Assembly: GCF_000003605.2 (NCBI RefSeq)
Contig: NW_003148770.1
Coordinates: 528,057-592,056 of the forward strand
From: Saccoglossus kowalevskii
Taxonomy: Eukaryota > Hemichordata > Enteropneusta > Harrimaniidae
DNA: 64,000 bases
Direction of reading: 5' to 3'
Shown: positions 37,828 through 48,464 of the stretch, one piece after another
Numbering within the stretch: the first letter of the stretch is position 1
How the letters are laid out: each line of letters begins with the position of its first letter
Program-made: the position numbers and the translations under genes
The notes under the pieces: generated by a model
Told to the model about the DNA's origin: nothing
Seen by the model: the letters and a program-made list of their open reading frames with translations, nothing else
The model's database searches: none

Positions 37828-38138
37828 TAAAGGGCGGTAGTCGTCGCGCTGCGCATGTGTGACATTTGTGTTGTTGAACATTGATTTTCCCACAATCCAA
37901 TGCGCACTTCTAATATAAATAACAAGTATGAGGTTAGACCTGGGTGCGACTAGCACTAATTACCGCTCGTGACTCCTTCGATGCCTTCTAAACACCTTTT
38001 TTAATACCCAATTAAAGCTTGGTAACGTCTCAGTTTCTACTCGTTGATCTACACAACAATCAAAGTCGCCATCTTTAATTTGTTTATATGAGACCCAAAT
38101 ATCTCGCGCATGCGTGGCGCGACGACTACCGCCCTTTA
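37828..38138. mobile_element. MITE-like element with long GC-rich inverted repeats
   Basis: The left arm begins AAAGGGCGGTAGTCGTCGCG and the right arm ends CGCGACGACTACCGCCCTTT, a near-perfect inverted repeat of about 28 bases followed by GCGCATG on both sides. The interior of about 250 bp has no coding potential. Flanking TTAAA/TTTAA suggests a short AT target site. The family is not identified. Confidence 0.75.
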
Positions 38139-38329
38139 AATGGTCAGAAGAACAGAACACAAAACCAGCACTCAAATCCCGTTGCAAAACTCGCCCAACA
38201 TTAGCAAGACCTGTGACCGCATGCGTGACAGTTTATTTCATTCCCTGAAACAATTCTGACATGAGACAAATCAGACCCCTCAGGTCGATCATAATTCCGT
38301 CACTCACGTAACGTCTCAAGACTATAACA

Positions 38330-39540
38330 TCGCAGTTCGTGAGATCAACGTGTCCATGGTATAATATAGAGAAAACAGATTACACTCGTTATCCACATAC
38401 TTTACTTGAGATTCGTTGCTACGAGGGGCGTTCAATAAGTAATGCCCCTGTCCCAGTTCCAGTTGTCTGATCTAGCTGAAATTTTGAATGTGTAATGATT
38501 TACATCTCTGTGGGTTATGTTGCAAAAAACAGCTCTGAACTAATTGTGGTTTCTGAATTACAGGTGTTTGAACTGAGTCAGGTGTGAAATGAAGCCAGTT
38601 GAGTGTCGTGCAGTGATCCGTTTTTTTTGTATTTGAAAGGACGCACACCAAGTGAGACTTTTGATGAAATGAAAGAAACTTATGCTGATGAAGCCCCGTC
38701 ATTTGACCTTGTAAAACGCAGGCATCGTGAATTCAAACATGGCCGGAAGTCTGTGGAAACAGCTCCCAAACCTGGTCATCCGTCTTCTGCCATTGATGAG
38801 GCATCTGTCCGTCAAGTTGAGGCAGCCATTTTGGAAGATCGACGCATTACTGTTCGCCGAATAACCCAAGAGGGCAAGATCAGCACAGGATCTGTGAAAC
38901 TATCATTCATGACCATTTGCATATGCATGATGTGTCTGCCAGATGGATTCTCAGGTTGCTCACATCTTTCCAGAAGCAAGATTAGCAAAGGTATCCTTCT
39001 CCTGCAGCACAATGCTCCGGTCCACAACTCGCATGTCGCCAGATCAGAAGCACGGGCGTGTGGCTATAAATCCTCCCCCATTCCCCTCACTCTACTGCCC
39101 TTGCACCCTCTGACTTTCATCTCTTCGCAGCCATGAAGTTGTTTTTAAAAGGAAAGCGTTTCCCATATGATGCACCCTTTTCTTTTTTTAGTTACGACGT
39201 AGTTGGAGGACCAACATGGGGTGTTCTAAAAACGATGTGAGAATTGCATAACTCTGGGTGGTTCTTATGTAGAGAAAGACTAATAACTGTGCCAAGTTAC
39301 ATTAATCTCCTGCTATGGGAAATGGGTCAGAGGAATTACTTATTGAATTACTTATTGTATGACTGCGACAACTGTATCACAGAACTACCACCCAATGTTG
39401 TACATGCGGTATCTGAATGTGAACATATCTAATGTAAGGGTTTTACAGATAAACCACTTTTCTTGTCTCAACGGCATATACCAGTAAACGCAATACAGAT
39501 TGATATACCTACATATGTGTGTGGCAGACCAAGAATAACG
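38330..39540 (+). pseudogene. IL-17-like pseudogene split by a mariner insertion
   Basis: Homology to exon 2 of the intact genes starts near 38330 (CCGTGAGATCAACGTGTCC-like) and runs through the CPW and RYP coding region to 38421. It resumes at 39358 with TGACTGCGACAACTG and continues to GTGTGTGGCAGACC at about 39530. The 5' part of exon 2 and all of exon 1 are missing. Outside the insertion the frame is also broken: after GAACATATC there is an in-frame stop and a short deletion, and the CAGTACAACG block has lost bases. A decayed version of the conserved 3'-UTR block is visible at about 39640-39700. The copy is dead. Confidence 0.93.
38422..39357 (+). mobile_element. Internally deleted mariner-like element
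   Basis: About 936 bp, flanked by a TA duplication (38420-38421 and 39358-39359) inside an IL-17-like pseudogene. The left end CGAGGGGCGTTCAATAAGTA and the right end, read backwards as CAATAAGTAATTCAATAAGT, share TTCAATAAGTAAT as an inverted repeat. From the ATG at 38589, after a shift in a T run near 38620, it encodes the Mos1-type helix-turn-helix region: GRTPSETFDEMKETYADEAP, REFKHGRKSVE and EDRRITVRRITQEGKISTGS. It then jumps to the last part of the catalytic domain (HNAPVHNSHVARSEA), so the first catalytic Asp residues are deleted. It cannot encode active transposase. Confidence 0.95.
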
Positions 39541-41416
39541 CAAGCGATTGACATGTTTTGAATTCCATATTTTAAAATCATTTCTGTAAGACTACCTGTA
39601 GGTTAACTATAATATTTCTATTACGTTTTATTAAGGATTACCGATCATTATAATAATATCTGATTGCCGCGCTGTTTTTTTAACATACGAGCAAAAATTT
39701 AAATAGTTATAATTTCTATTTATATAATAGTTCTGAAAATATTAATATTTCATAATTTTGCAATAAATAAATTGACATTATGACTAATTTTATATTTTTC
39801 TCATTTGTAATCACTATACATGTTGAATAAATCCTATATTGTAAGATATTGTAAACCGCGGCCGTTACACAATCGATGAAAAATTACCACTACACTTGGA
39901 TGATACAAAATTTTGTGCACGTAGAATTTGAGTTGAGAGAATTTGTATCGACATTGAAAATATATGCAACTTTACATTACACACGCGTTTTAACTGACAT
40001 ATGAGATACCATAAATATTTAAATTAATGTACTTCTTGATAATATTTAAATAAATACTGTGGTGTAAAATCACTAGCAACTTGATTGGCGTATTTTGGGA
40101 TATTATTAAATATTTCATTACACTGAACTGTCATGAAATATGAGATACATAAGGATATATGTTAATGACATCATACCTCACTAACGCCTGACAGAACAGT
40201 GTATATGTCTCGTCGGCAAGATCAATACTGCGAATTCGAAAAGTTCACGCCTTCTTGCAATGAGTTTCAATGAATATTAATTTCTTCGGTGGTCAATCAA
40301 ATCAAAAATGATAAACAATGGGAGGGGGATAAACTTGTGAATGGTTATTCTTTGACGTTCCTGCAATTTGATTGGTACAAAAAAAATTGTCGGGGAAGTG
40401 AAAATCTACATCATTCTTTCAGGCGTGTGTTGGGTTTGGAGCACCGTGGATGGCGCAACTCACGCGACCTTGTCAGGACAGGTTGAGAGTAAACTTATTG
40501 GCGACCGTGTATCAATTATTTTATATTCTGTGGGAGGATATAAATATTTATGACTCCTAACAATTATATATTTTCAGTATGCTCGACAAACGCGTATTTG
40601 GCCTCATCTGCTTCTCGCCATGTATTGCTATCGTTTTTAGCTTTTTTAAGAATGGTTAGTGTGGTTGTATGAAAAGAATTTAAATACATTTGGAATTGCC
40701 ATGTTTTTATTGTTAGGTTTTACACAACTATAAACTGATCGGAAACTTCTTCTACTGGACATTGAGATACATACGGGCGTATCAACGTTTTGTTATCTGG
40801 TTGTCGTGTCACAACGTTTGAATGCTTATCTGATAGGCATAAACAGTAGTAAATTGAACAATGCATTGCATAGGACTTTGGATAACACAGTATCATCATC
40901 TACTTATCATCATGGCCGTGTAAATAGGTTTCCGATAACAGGTAGCTATCTGCCCTCCTTCGACTCATTAAACAACGATCGTTTATGAGTCTGTGACATA
41001 AAAATACTACAAAACTTATATTATCTTATCTTATATTAGGAAATTATAAAAATGTATACGCATGTCACAAAAACACAAATATCCTTTAGATCAATATGTA
41101 TTTTTAATGCTCAAAATGAAAATCAACTAGTAGTTGTGCTAAACATAATACCATGTACACATCGACATAAAATCGCACTGATTGAACAGTGTAAAATACA
41201 CGGCACTGAACTGAAAATCAAGCGAAATTACCACAGAATCATAGTTCTATTTCCAGTAATATAGTCAAATAGTGAAAGCACGGACGAAAGTTACATGTCA
41301 TGGTCAAGAAGTATAGTAATTAATATTTTAATTTCCTGAATACGTCGTTCTAATGGTTCGTGACGTGTTTCTTTTTATGAAAGCCGTTGTTAAAAATGAA
41401 CGATGTACCTTGGTTT
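39541..41416. other. Intergenic, nothing recognised
   Basis: No supported gene. A 61-codon frame at 40368-40553 has a hydrophobic start and a possible donor near 40482, but no partner exon or homology. Confidence 0.4.
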
Positions 41417-41750
41417 GCGTGTTTAGTAGTGTGTCCCAAACTTGAATAGCACACCGAACGGTAAAATACTTGTGTCAACGGAAATCGCGCTGCGTGGTGA
41501 ATAAAATGCGACTTTCACGTAGTTTGTGTTTAAAGGACAAGTCTGGGAAAATATGTTTTGTTCAGAATTGTGCAAACGATATACCACCGTGTGCGTGTTT
41601 AGTAATGTGTCCCAAACATGAATATCACATAGAAAGGTAAAATACTTGTGTCAACGGAAATCGCGCTGCGTTGTGAATAAAATGCGACATTCACGTAGCT
41701 TGTGTTTAAAGGAGAAGATGTTTTTATTCTGAAATGCGCAAACGACGCTA
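41417..41750 (+). repeat. Tandem duplication, about 176-bp unit
   Basis: Copies begin at about 41417 and 41593. Both contain TGTGTCCCAAAC, GGTAAAATACTTGTGTCAAC, GGAAATCGCGCTGCGT, GAATAAAATGCGAC and TTGTGTTTAAAGGA. Confidence 0.92.
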
Positions 41751-43560
41751 AAATGATTGCTGTCTACAGTACTAGTGTTTGACAGTTTCCATTGAGATGA
41801 TTATAATCCTTCTTACATATCTAAGAAGTAATTTAATAAATCGCAATATGATTTAAGGTGTTCATGCTCTACACAATTCAATACAATATTCCGCTAATGG
41901 ATATCAATTTATCAATGTGGCGGACATGTCTTAGTAAGAAATGCCAATGGGAAAATAAAATCTAGCAATTGTGAGTATTGTTACGAATCGTTGTAATTTA
42001 CAAATTAATTCGTTAATATTTAAACATATTTACAATTGAGTTTGTTCTCAATGAATCTTATTAGGCTAGTAAACAGAGAGGTAGAACTAAAGGTTAATTC
42101 AGGGAAACCACTTGTCAGATTGCACAACGTTTCATTCACAGATGTAGAGTGAAATGTACCTTAGCAGACAATTAAGGCCTGCTGATGAAATATGATTTGC
42201 CATAATATATCACTAATGCCATCCAACATTGTTAAACTGATGGAGAAATTAGCAAATTGGATTTATGCAATGAAATGTATGTTTCCAAACAAATATAATT
42301 TTACAAATGGAAAGTGGCATAGATGGTCTGCATGACGAAATATTTGATGTTTTGCACTAACTCTTTTACAAAAGTAGCCCACAATTCCTTAGTGATCATT
42401 ATTATCATGACATGAAAACGCTATTAGTTTCAACTCTATGTAAATCGAAAAGTCAAAATAAAAAAATCAAGGAATATCAAATATGAAATTAATATTTTTT
42501 TTTCCAATTTTACAATATAATATTTACAATATAAACTGCGTATTGTAAATACAACGGAATCACGCATCAAGCGGAATCACGAATCACTTTACACAATTCC
42601 TCTTTATATATGGGAAGTATCTTTGGATTAGGAAAATTCAGTGTCCAATTTGTAACATTATTCGCATTTGCTAATTTGGGGTGATTCCTTTCTGATAAAC
42701 TTGAAACCATGAATCTATCTGGCAGTAAGTCCTTTATCAAGCAAATCATAGATTATGTCATATAAGCGAACCTCAACTCAACTCACAATGCGGTCACGAT
42801 GATATTGGTACTAGGCACGGTTGGATAATTAATGTTATTATTATAAAATCAATGGATTTTACTGAAGAGATAAATTATATGTTTCAGATTTCAAATAATA
42901 TGGCTTAAGTTTCGTTAATATTTAAGTGTGCTGTACTTAATTTATACGTCATTTTTGGTGAATTTTCGTAGCTTAAATGCTAAATTGGAAATCAGGTAGA
43001 ACTTGACACACACGCATATAGTCATCCTTAGAAGGTGTCCACCTTCTGATGAGTGGCATAGTTATAGAAATTTGTGTGCCATGCGTGTGTTCCCTAAACC
43101 CGGCAGTACTTTATCTCATACATGGTTTTAAAATTCAGTACGAGAACGACGAACATCGTGCATTTGTCTCTGCCGATCGTCATTTTTTGTTCAGTTTGCT
43201 CGTGTTTTTCTGTAGTAGGTAAAAAGTGTCGGAATGATAACACGGTATGGTGACATGCTCTGTGCATAAATATCTACCACTGGACCACCTTAACTCATGA
43301 ATGAAATATATGATAGTTCAATTGTTAATGCGTAAATGAGGTGTTTCAATTCAAACAAAAACGAAAGCCCGGGAAATTGATATATATTTAGGTTTGAGAT
43401 AAATAATACGTCGACGGATAATATATTTTTTGTCATCATTTCTTGCATAACACGTGTGTTATAATAGCATTGCTGCGCTACCGGGCCAGTGGGAATGCTG
43501 TTCTTTAATCCTCTAAAACCCCGGTCAGAAATCACGTGACTACATATCATCACGTACATC
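41751..43560. other. Spacer upstream of IL-17-like gene 2
   Basis: No supported gene. Around 42725-42800 the blocks AAGTCCTTTATCAA, CAACTCAACTCACAATGCGG and TCAC resemble the sequence at 35228-35290 upstream of gene 1, so this is probably duplicated promoter-distal sequence. The 60-codon minus-strand frame at 42567-42749 overlaps it and is not supported. Confidence 0.45.
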
Positions 43561-43620
43561 ATGTACATTACCCTTATCAGATTAAGGTCAGGACCTTAAT
43601 CTGATAAGGGTAATGTACAT
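43561..43620. repeat. Perfect 60-bp palindrome (29-bp arms, 2-bp centre)
   Basis: The left arm begins ATGTACATTACCCTTATCAG and the right arm ends CTGATAAGGGTAATGTACAT. All 29 positions pair around a central AG. It lies about 230 bases before the start codon of IL-17-like gene 2 and 30 bases before its kappa-B-like site. Genes 1 and 3 have no equivalent. Confidence 0.97.
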
Positions 43621-43638
43621 ATCTTGTCACGTCAAAGT

Positions 43639-43659
43639 TATAAATAAAAGGACTTCCCC
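43639..43659 (+). promoter_or_regulatory. TATA-like box and kappa-B-like site, gene 2
   Basis: TATAAATA at 43639-43646 is followed by AAAG and then GGACTTCCCC at 43650-43659. The same AATAAAAGGAC/TGAC-to-CTTCCCC arrangement is seen upstream of gene 1. The start codon is about 190 bases downstream. Confidence 0.5.
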
Positions 43660-43847
43660 CTGTAAGATCCAATACGTGAAATCATTCTTCAGTTTTTAGA
43701 AATCAGAAAATTCCCTAAATTGCTATAATAGAATGACCAGATATAAAGCACAACACACAGAATGAACAGACATTAAACTCGAAGCTGTCCACATCAGCGA
43801 GATTCAACGATTCAGTAACTTCGCCAGTAACATTCGACAATATCAAT

Positions 43848-44727
43848 ATGGGATTCATCACTAACATTGTGGTAAGTACTACTGTACTTTTATATTTTCT
43901 CAAACATAAGGTAATTTTTACCATACTAAATTTAGACTGTTAGTTACTTTTATATAAATTCACAGCTATTTTTAATCATATGTATTGGTTCTTTGAAATC
44001 AGTAAACACTGACTGTCAGTTACATAACACTGTGGTAGACTTCCTTGTCAACTATATGTCTGTCATTTACGTGATCAGGAATAATAATATTCAATGCAGT
44101 GATATTATCTTGACGTCAACAAAAAGTGATTACCTCCATTTATGAATCAATATGCGTCGTAATCATTATATATTTATATTATATTCTACAATATGTTGTT
44201 GCTTTTTAATTTCAACTGAGTGAATTCTAATGGTTTTCTTTTCCATTTAGTTTCAGCAAATTACTTTTTTCCTATTATTTGTTTCCATCAATGGAAATCC
44301 CATCTGTGCGGAGCTCAATGAGAGTGAACTTCGTCAGATGTTGGCTGGATATTCACCGAACGCTCTCACCCTCGGTATTTCTACTGGGTCACAGAGCACA
44401 CCTTCAAATACTTCCTGTCCAATATTATACGGTGCTGGAGCTCCACAGTCCGTGAGATCAACGTGTCCATGGTATAATGTAGAGAACACAGATTACACTC
44501 GTTATCCACAAACTCTACTGGAGGCTCGCTGCTATGACTGCGACAACTGCATCACAGAATTACCACCCAGTGGTTTGCATGCGGTATGGGAATGTGAACG
44601 TGTCTTATCCCGTGTATGGGTTTTACAGATAAACTATAGTTCTTGTATCAACGGCATATACCAGTACAACGCAGTACAGATTGATTTACCTACAGCATGT
44701 GTGTGTGGCAGACCAAGAAAAACCTAA
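43848..44727 (+). CDS. IL-17-like cytokine, gene 2
   Basis: Exons 43848-43871 and 44257-44727, phase-0 GT/AG intron of 385 bp, 164 residues. The 5' UTR end (GACAATATCAATATGGG) matches gene 1, which supports this start codon. The signal peptide spans MGFITNIV plus the hydrophobic QITFFLLFVSING. All ten cysteines of gene 1 are kept at the same positions, including CPWYN at 78-82, EARC at 97-100, CDNC at 103-106, C138 and CVCGRP at 156-161. Differences from gene 1 are scattered (ISTGSQ for ISSGTI, PSGLH for PNGLH, LSRVW for LSSVW, VQIDLPTA for VHIDLHTS). Possible N-glycosylation sites are N29, N59 and N134. AATAAA at 45182-45187 gives a 3' UTR of about 460 bases. Role as for gene 1: a secreted IL-17-family ligand, receptor unknown. 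Confidence 0.94.
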
Positions 44728-45018
44728 ACGATTGACATGTCATATGCTATATGAATCAGTATTTAAATTCTGCGTACATAACATTATTTAATACTGTTGA
44801 GGTGTCAGGCATAATTCAGCTATCCGATTTTTTTATACAAATGATGTTCGTCTTGCAAAAAAGTTCTTAGTATATTTATGTAGTGAATATTTCCATGGTT
44901 TAATTTGCGTTAAGTTGTAATGTTAATGGTGGAAAGCTGAATTTTGAATTCCATAATCATCTTTTAGACTACTGGCACTTATCTACAATATGTGTATACC
45001 ATTTTGTTTTTGTGACAC

Positions 45019-45110
45019 TCATCATTATATTAATGTTTGATTGCCACACTGTTTCGAGCATACCCACACGAGTTACGTGTTAAAAATGTAAATCACGTTT
45101 TAGTGGTGAT
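45019..45110 (+). promoter_or_regulatory. Conserved 3'-UTR block, gene 2
   Basis: TCATTATATTAATGTTTGAT, CACGAGTTACGTGTTAAA and ATGTAAATCACGTTTTAGTG occur in the same order as after genes 1 and 3. They lie between the stop codon and the AATAAA at 45182-45187, so they should be in the mature mRNA. Confidence 0.6.
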
Positions 45111-45189
45111 TTCCTTATATATTCGTCAACTGTAAAGTTACTATTCACGCTTAATATTTGTAATTTCATTTATTTGCTTTAAATAAATT

Positions 45190-46236
45190 ATATCATATAT
45201 GAAACAATTAGTTATGACGCGTCAAGTTTTATCACGGAAGCCATATATATATATTCTATTTTTATAAAAGAGCCTTCCCAAATAGTCACTAAACCATGTA
45301 CTTTCACATTCAAGCAAAAAAAAGAGACATGGCCTTGCACTGTAAGTGTTTTATTGTTTGCAGTCTTTAAAGTACCAGTTTTTTTCACAAATAAAAAAAA
45401 TCTGCAGAGCCAAGTTTCCACATACACAAATACACATGATATTTCTATTTAATTTATTTTATTTCATAATATTTTCACTGAAATCTTTAAAATAAATTTA
45501 CCATATATAAATTAATTTGTTGGACACTATTTTATCTTAAGATTTTATATCCTTATATTTGAATCTGTTTCAAGACATTTGAAAAAAAAATTTTAGAAGC
45601 ATATTAAAACAACGATTTGATTTGGTATCACAATTCATATTGGAATATTGCCAGCAATAATTAATAAAGCTTTTTCTGATTACCATTTATTCCCGACATC
45701 ATATTCAGTGGCTACTTCTCAGGATCTTCAACAGTAAATAAATAAACAGAAATCATTTTGCCCTGTTTTTAGAAGACACCATCATATCAAATTTAGATTT
45801 GGACCAAATCATTTTAAGCTGCAGGGTGTCTAAACAATGACTCAACAGCCAATAAACACATCATCCACCCACCACAAAAATTGTAGCCATAATTGAATAA
45901 TCCTCCACCCATCCCAATACACCCTACAGCATTAATGGTTCCTATACTCATTTGCATCTATGTACAACAAGCTTAGCTAATAGATGCACCTGACTCATCA
46001 AACTTTTGACTAACCACTATGATGTAGGGTGTATTTGGAAGGGTGTACCATACTAATATATAGGTCGACATCTGTTGTGGTTTCATACAGGGTATTGTTG
46101 ATCAGCTCGGGCTTAAATTATAAATTCACCTCACACGGTTATCAGGCTACTAAACAATTATTGAAACATTCCATTAACGAGTAATTCGAATAAAAACTGT
46201 TGTGTTTATACCATAAGTTGTTACTTTTAATTTCAG
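45190..46236. other. Intergenic, nothing recognised
   Basis: Very AT-rich. The 71-codon minus-strand frame at 45212-45427 is not supported. Confidence 0.45.
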
Positions 46237-46650
46237 TAATTTTATCTAATCTGTAAACAGATGCATAAGAATGTACTTCCTCGGATGTTTGCGGGATGTT
46301 CACCGAATGGTATAATCAGAATCAGTATTTCGAGTAGTAAACATAGTACACCTTCAAATTCCAGTCTAATAACATACGGACGCTGAAGCATCACAATCCG
46401 TGCGATCAATGTGTACGATATAAATTGAAAAGAACATAGATTATACTCTTGTCCACAAAATTTACCGGAGGCTCGTTGCTATGACAACCCTTTCACAGAA
46501 TTACCGCCAAGTGGTTTGCATACGATATGGGAATGTGAAAATGCTTTATCCAGTGTATGGTTTTAAAGATAAACAAAAGTTTTGTATCAACGGCATATAC
46601 CAGTACAACGCAGAAAAGTTTGATTATGCGCAAAACATCGTACACTCTTT
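46237..46650 (+). pseudogene. IL-17-like pseudogene (exon 2, diverged)
   Basis: Begins after a TTTCAG acceptor at 46231-46236, the same position as in the intact genes. It covers the whole length of exon 2: the FAGCSPN-like segment for LAGYSPN, AGTACACCTTCAAAT, CCGGAGGCTCGTTGCTATGA, CACAGAATTACCGCC and GGCATATACCAGTACAACGC. The frame is broken several times by small deletions and stops, and the CPW codons are altered. The C-terminal CVCGRP region is replaced by unrelated sequence after about 46640. No first exon with a start codon was found. This is one of the most decayed copies on the plus strand, and the second assembly gap lies 220 bases downstream. Confidence 0.9.
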
Positions 46651-46867
46651 GCGGTTTCGTGTCGATCCCGGAAGTACGAACGTCACGTGGTTACTACCGA
46701 ATCGAAGTGACATGCTGTATTTGAGGTACTGATAATTATAACAAGTTAACAAGAGAACTGGTGATGGTTGTAGAACCATAACTGCCTCAGCTCAATGATT
46801 GTAATATAATACAGGGGAATGTGAAGGGAAATGTATTGTAATGTACTTCTGTGTAATTTACAATATA

Positions 46868-47149
46868 NNNNNNNNNNNNNNNNNNNNNNNNNNNNNNNNN
46901 NNNNNNNNNNNNNNNNNNNNNNNNNNNNNNNNNNNNNNNNNNNNNNNNNNNNNNNNNNNNNNNNNNNNNNNNNNNNNNNNNNNNNNNNNNNNNNNNNNNN
47001 NNNNNNNNNNNNNNNNNNNNNNNNNNNNNNNNNNNNNNNNNNNNNNNNNNNNNNNNNNNNNNNNNNNNNNNNNNNNNNNNNNNNNNNNNNNNNNNNNNNN
47101 NNNNNNNNNNNNNNNNNNNNNNNNNNNNNNNNNNNNNNNNNNNNNNNNN
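46868..47149. other. Assembly gap (282 N)
   Basis: A run of N. Open frames crossing it have no meaning. Confidence 1.
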
Positions 47150-47237
47150 AGAAAAATATGTTATTACTGTAAATAATTATGAACAATAAAAACTGAAAAT
47201 AAACTATGAACAATTAATAAGGAAAATATGTGATTTG

Positions 47238-47720
47238 CTATACAGTTTCCAGAACAAGTCCCAGAAGCGCATACGAGTCATCAAAACGTACAGTTTGATG
47301 ACAGTTGGGAATGATACCAAGATTTACCAATTCCATGAGAACATCGCAATGTTTTGTTAACACATAAAACGGATGTGCATTGGTCGAATTTTGTATAGTT
47401 TCAATAGGCATACAAGCACCTGTATATATCTTGACAATAAACCCCTCATTCACATTGTGCAAATACAAACAAGACATTAAACCTTCTTGATAGTAACAAG
47501 TAAGTGTTGTATAAACCCAAATGAGAAGTCTGGAGTCACGCCGAATACTTCTAGCGAGTCACCCCTCTAAAAACGTCTTTACTGTGCCAATGACATTGAA
47601 CTTTGCTTTCATAAAGCAGCAGTTTCCATCTTCAAATAATTAAAATAAACTTGATACCCTGGCGAAGCATGTCTATTGTTTCACAACGACTGTCCCATAG
47701 GATTTTCGTCTTCTCAATTT
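47238..47720 (-). pseudogene. Decayed coding region, possibly OTU-like
   Basis: On the minus strand a frame around 47690-47630 reads WDSRCETIDMLRQG. Another around 47636-47575 reads EDGNCCFMKAKFNVIGTVKT. A third at 47477-47238 is open for 79 codons. The DGNCCF string with a following hydrophobic stretch and GT resembles the catalytic Asp-Gly-Asn-Cys motif of OTU-type cysteine peptidases, which also occur in some invertebrate transposons. The pieces are in different frames with stops between them, so if this was a gene or transposon domain it is dead. The assignment rests on one short motif. Confidence 0.25.
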
Positions 47721-48464
47721 CTCAAGATAAACGTCCCAGGGTTGTTTTGTTTACTAGGACATGTCTGTTGGCAGCATTTCTTGTATTAATATATATTGCA
47801 CAAAAAGTAGCAAATACTGTTACTGAAGCACAGAATTTGCATGAATTTTTCTTCCCGGCCATTCACGCAAACTGCAAACAAAGTCTTTTACCTCATCCAT
47901 AGTTGTTGACACTTTGCAACCGCCTTGATGGATGTATTGTGACGTATTTTGACCCCGGAGACTGACCTTGCGTTCTGGCTACATGTACTGCCCTTTCATA
48001 CCAGTTCAATTTCCTTTGATCATTACATCCAAATGTCATGATATTTAATATTTAAAACCAAGCTTTATTACACAGTCACTTTATTTTTCACTTTTCTAAA
48101 ATTATTTAACTGATCAAATAATATTTCACTCCCATCATGCAATCTCCCATAGCACTTCCACAGACACAGTGGCGATCGCCAACATATCTACAAATAACCT
48201 CGGTCTCAGGAGCTGAGGAATTATACAAACCACCCTTCATACCGAGAATTGTAAAATTTTGGCGTTTTACTTACTTTACTTTGGTCGTTAATGATGATCA
48301 ATATGATAAGAATTTAATGATGTTTTTCCAACCTGGACTTTAAATATTGTAAGACTGTGGTGAGCGCAGAATGATTAGAACTACCCAACCACAAATAATG
48401 AACAGCTGATAAAAAATTTAGTACAGTTTAACTAATTAATACATTGCCGACACGAGGACATTGA
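47721..48464. other. Intergenic, nothing recognised
   Basis: An 83-codon plus-strand frame at 47651-47902 overlaps the decayed minus-strand region and is not supported. Confidence 0.4.

Noticed and set aside
40368-40553. Small secreted protein with a hydrophobic start
   Set aside because: The hydrophobic run is short, the donor-like GACAGGTTGAG has no matching acceptor exon, and no homologue is recognised.
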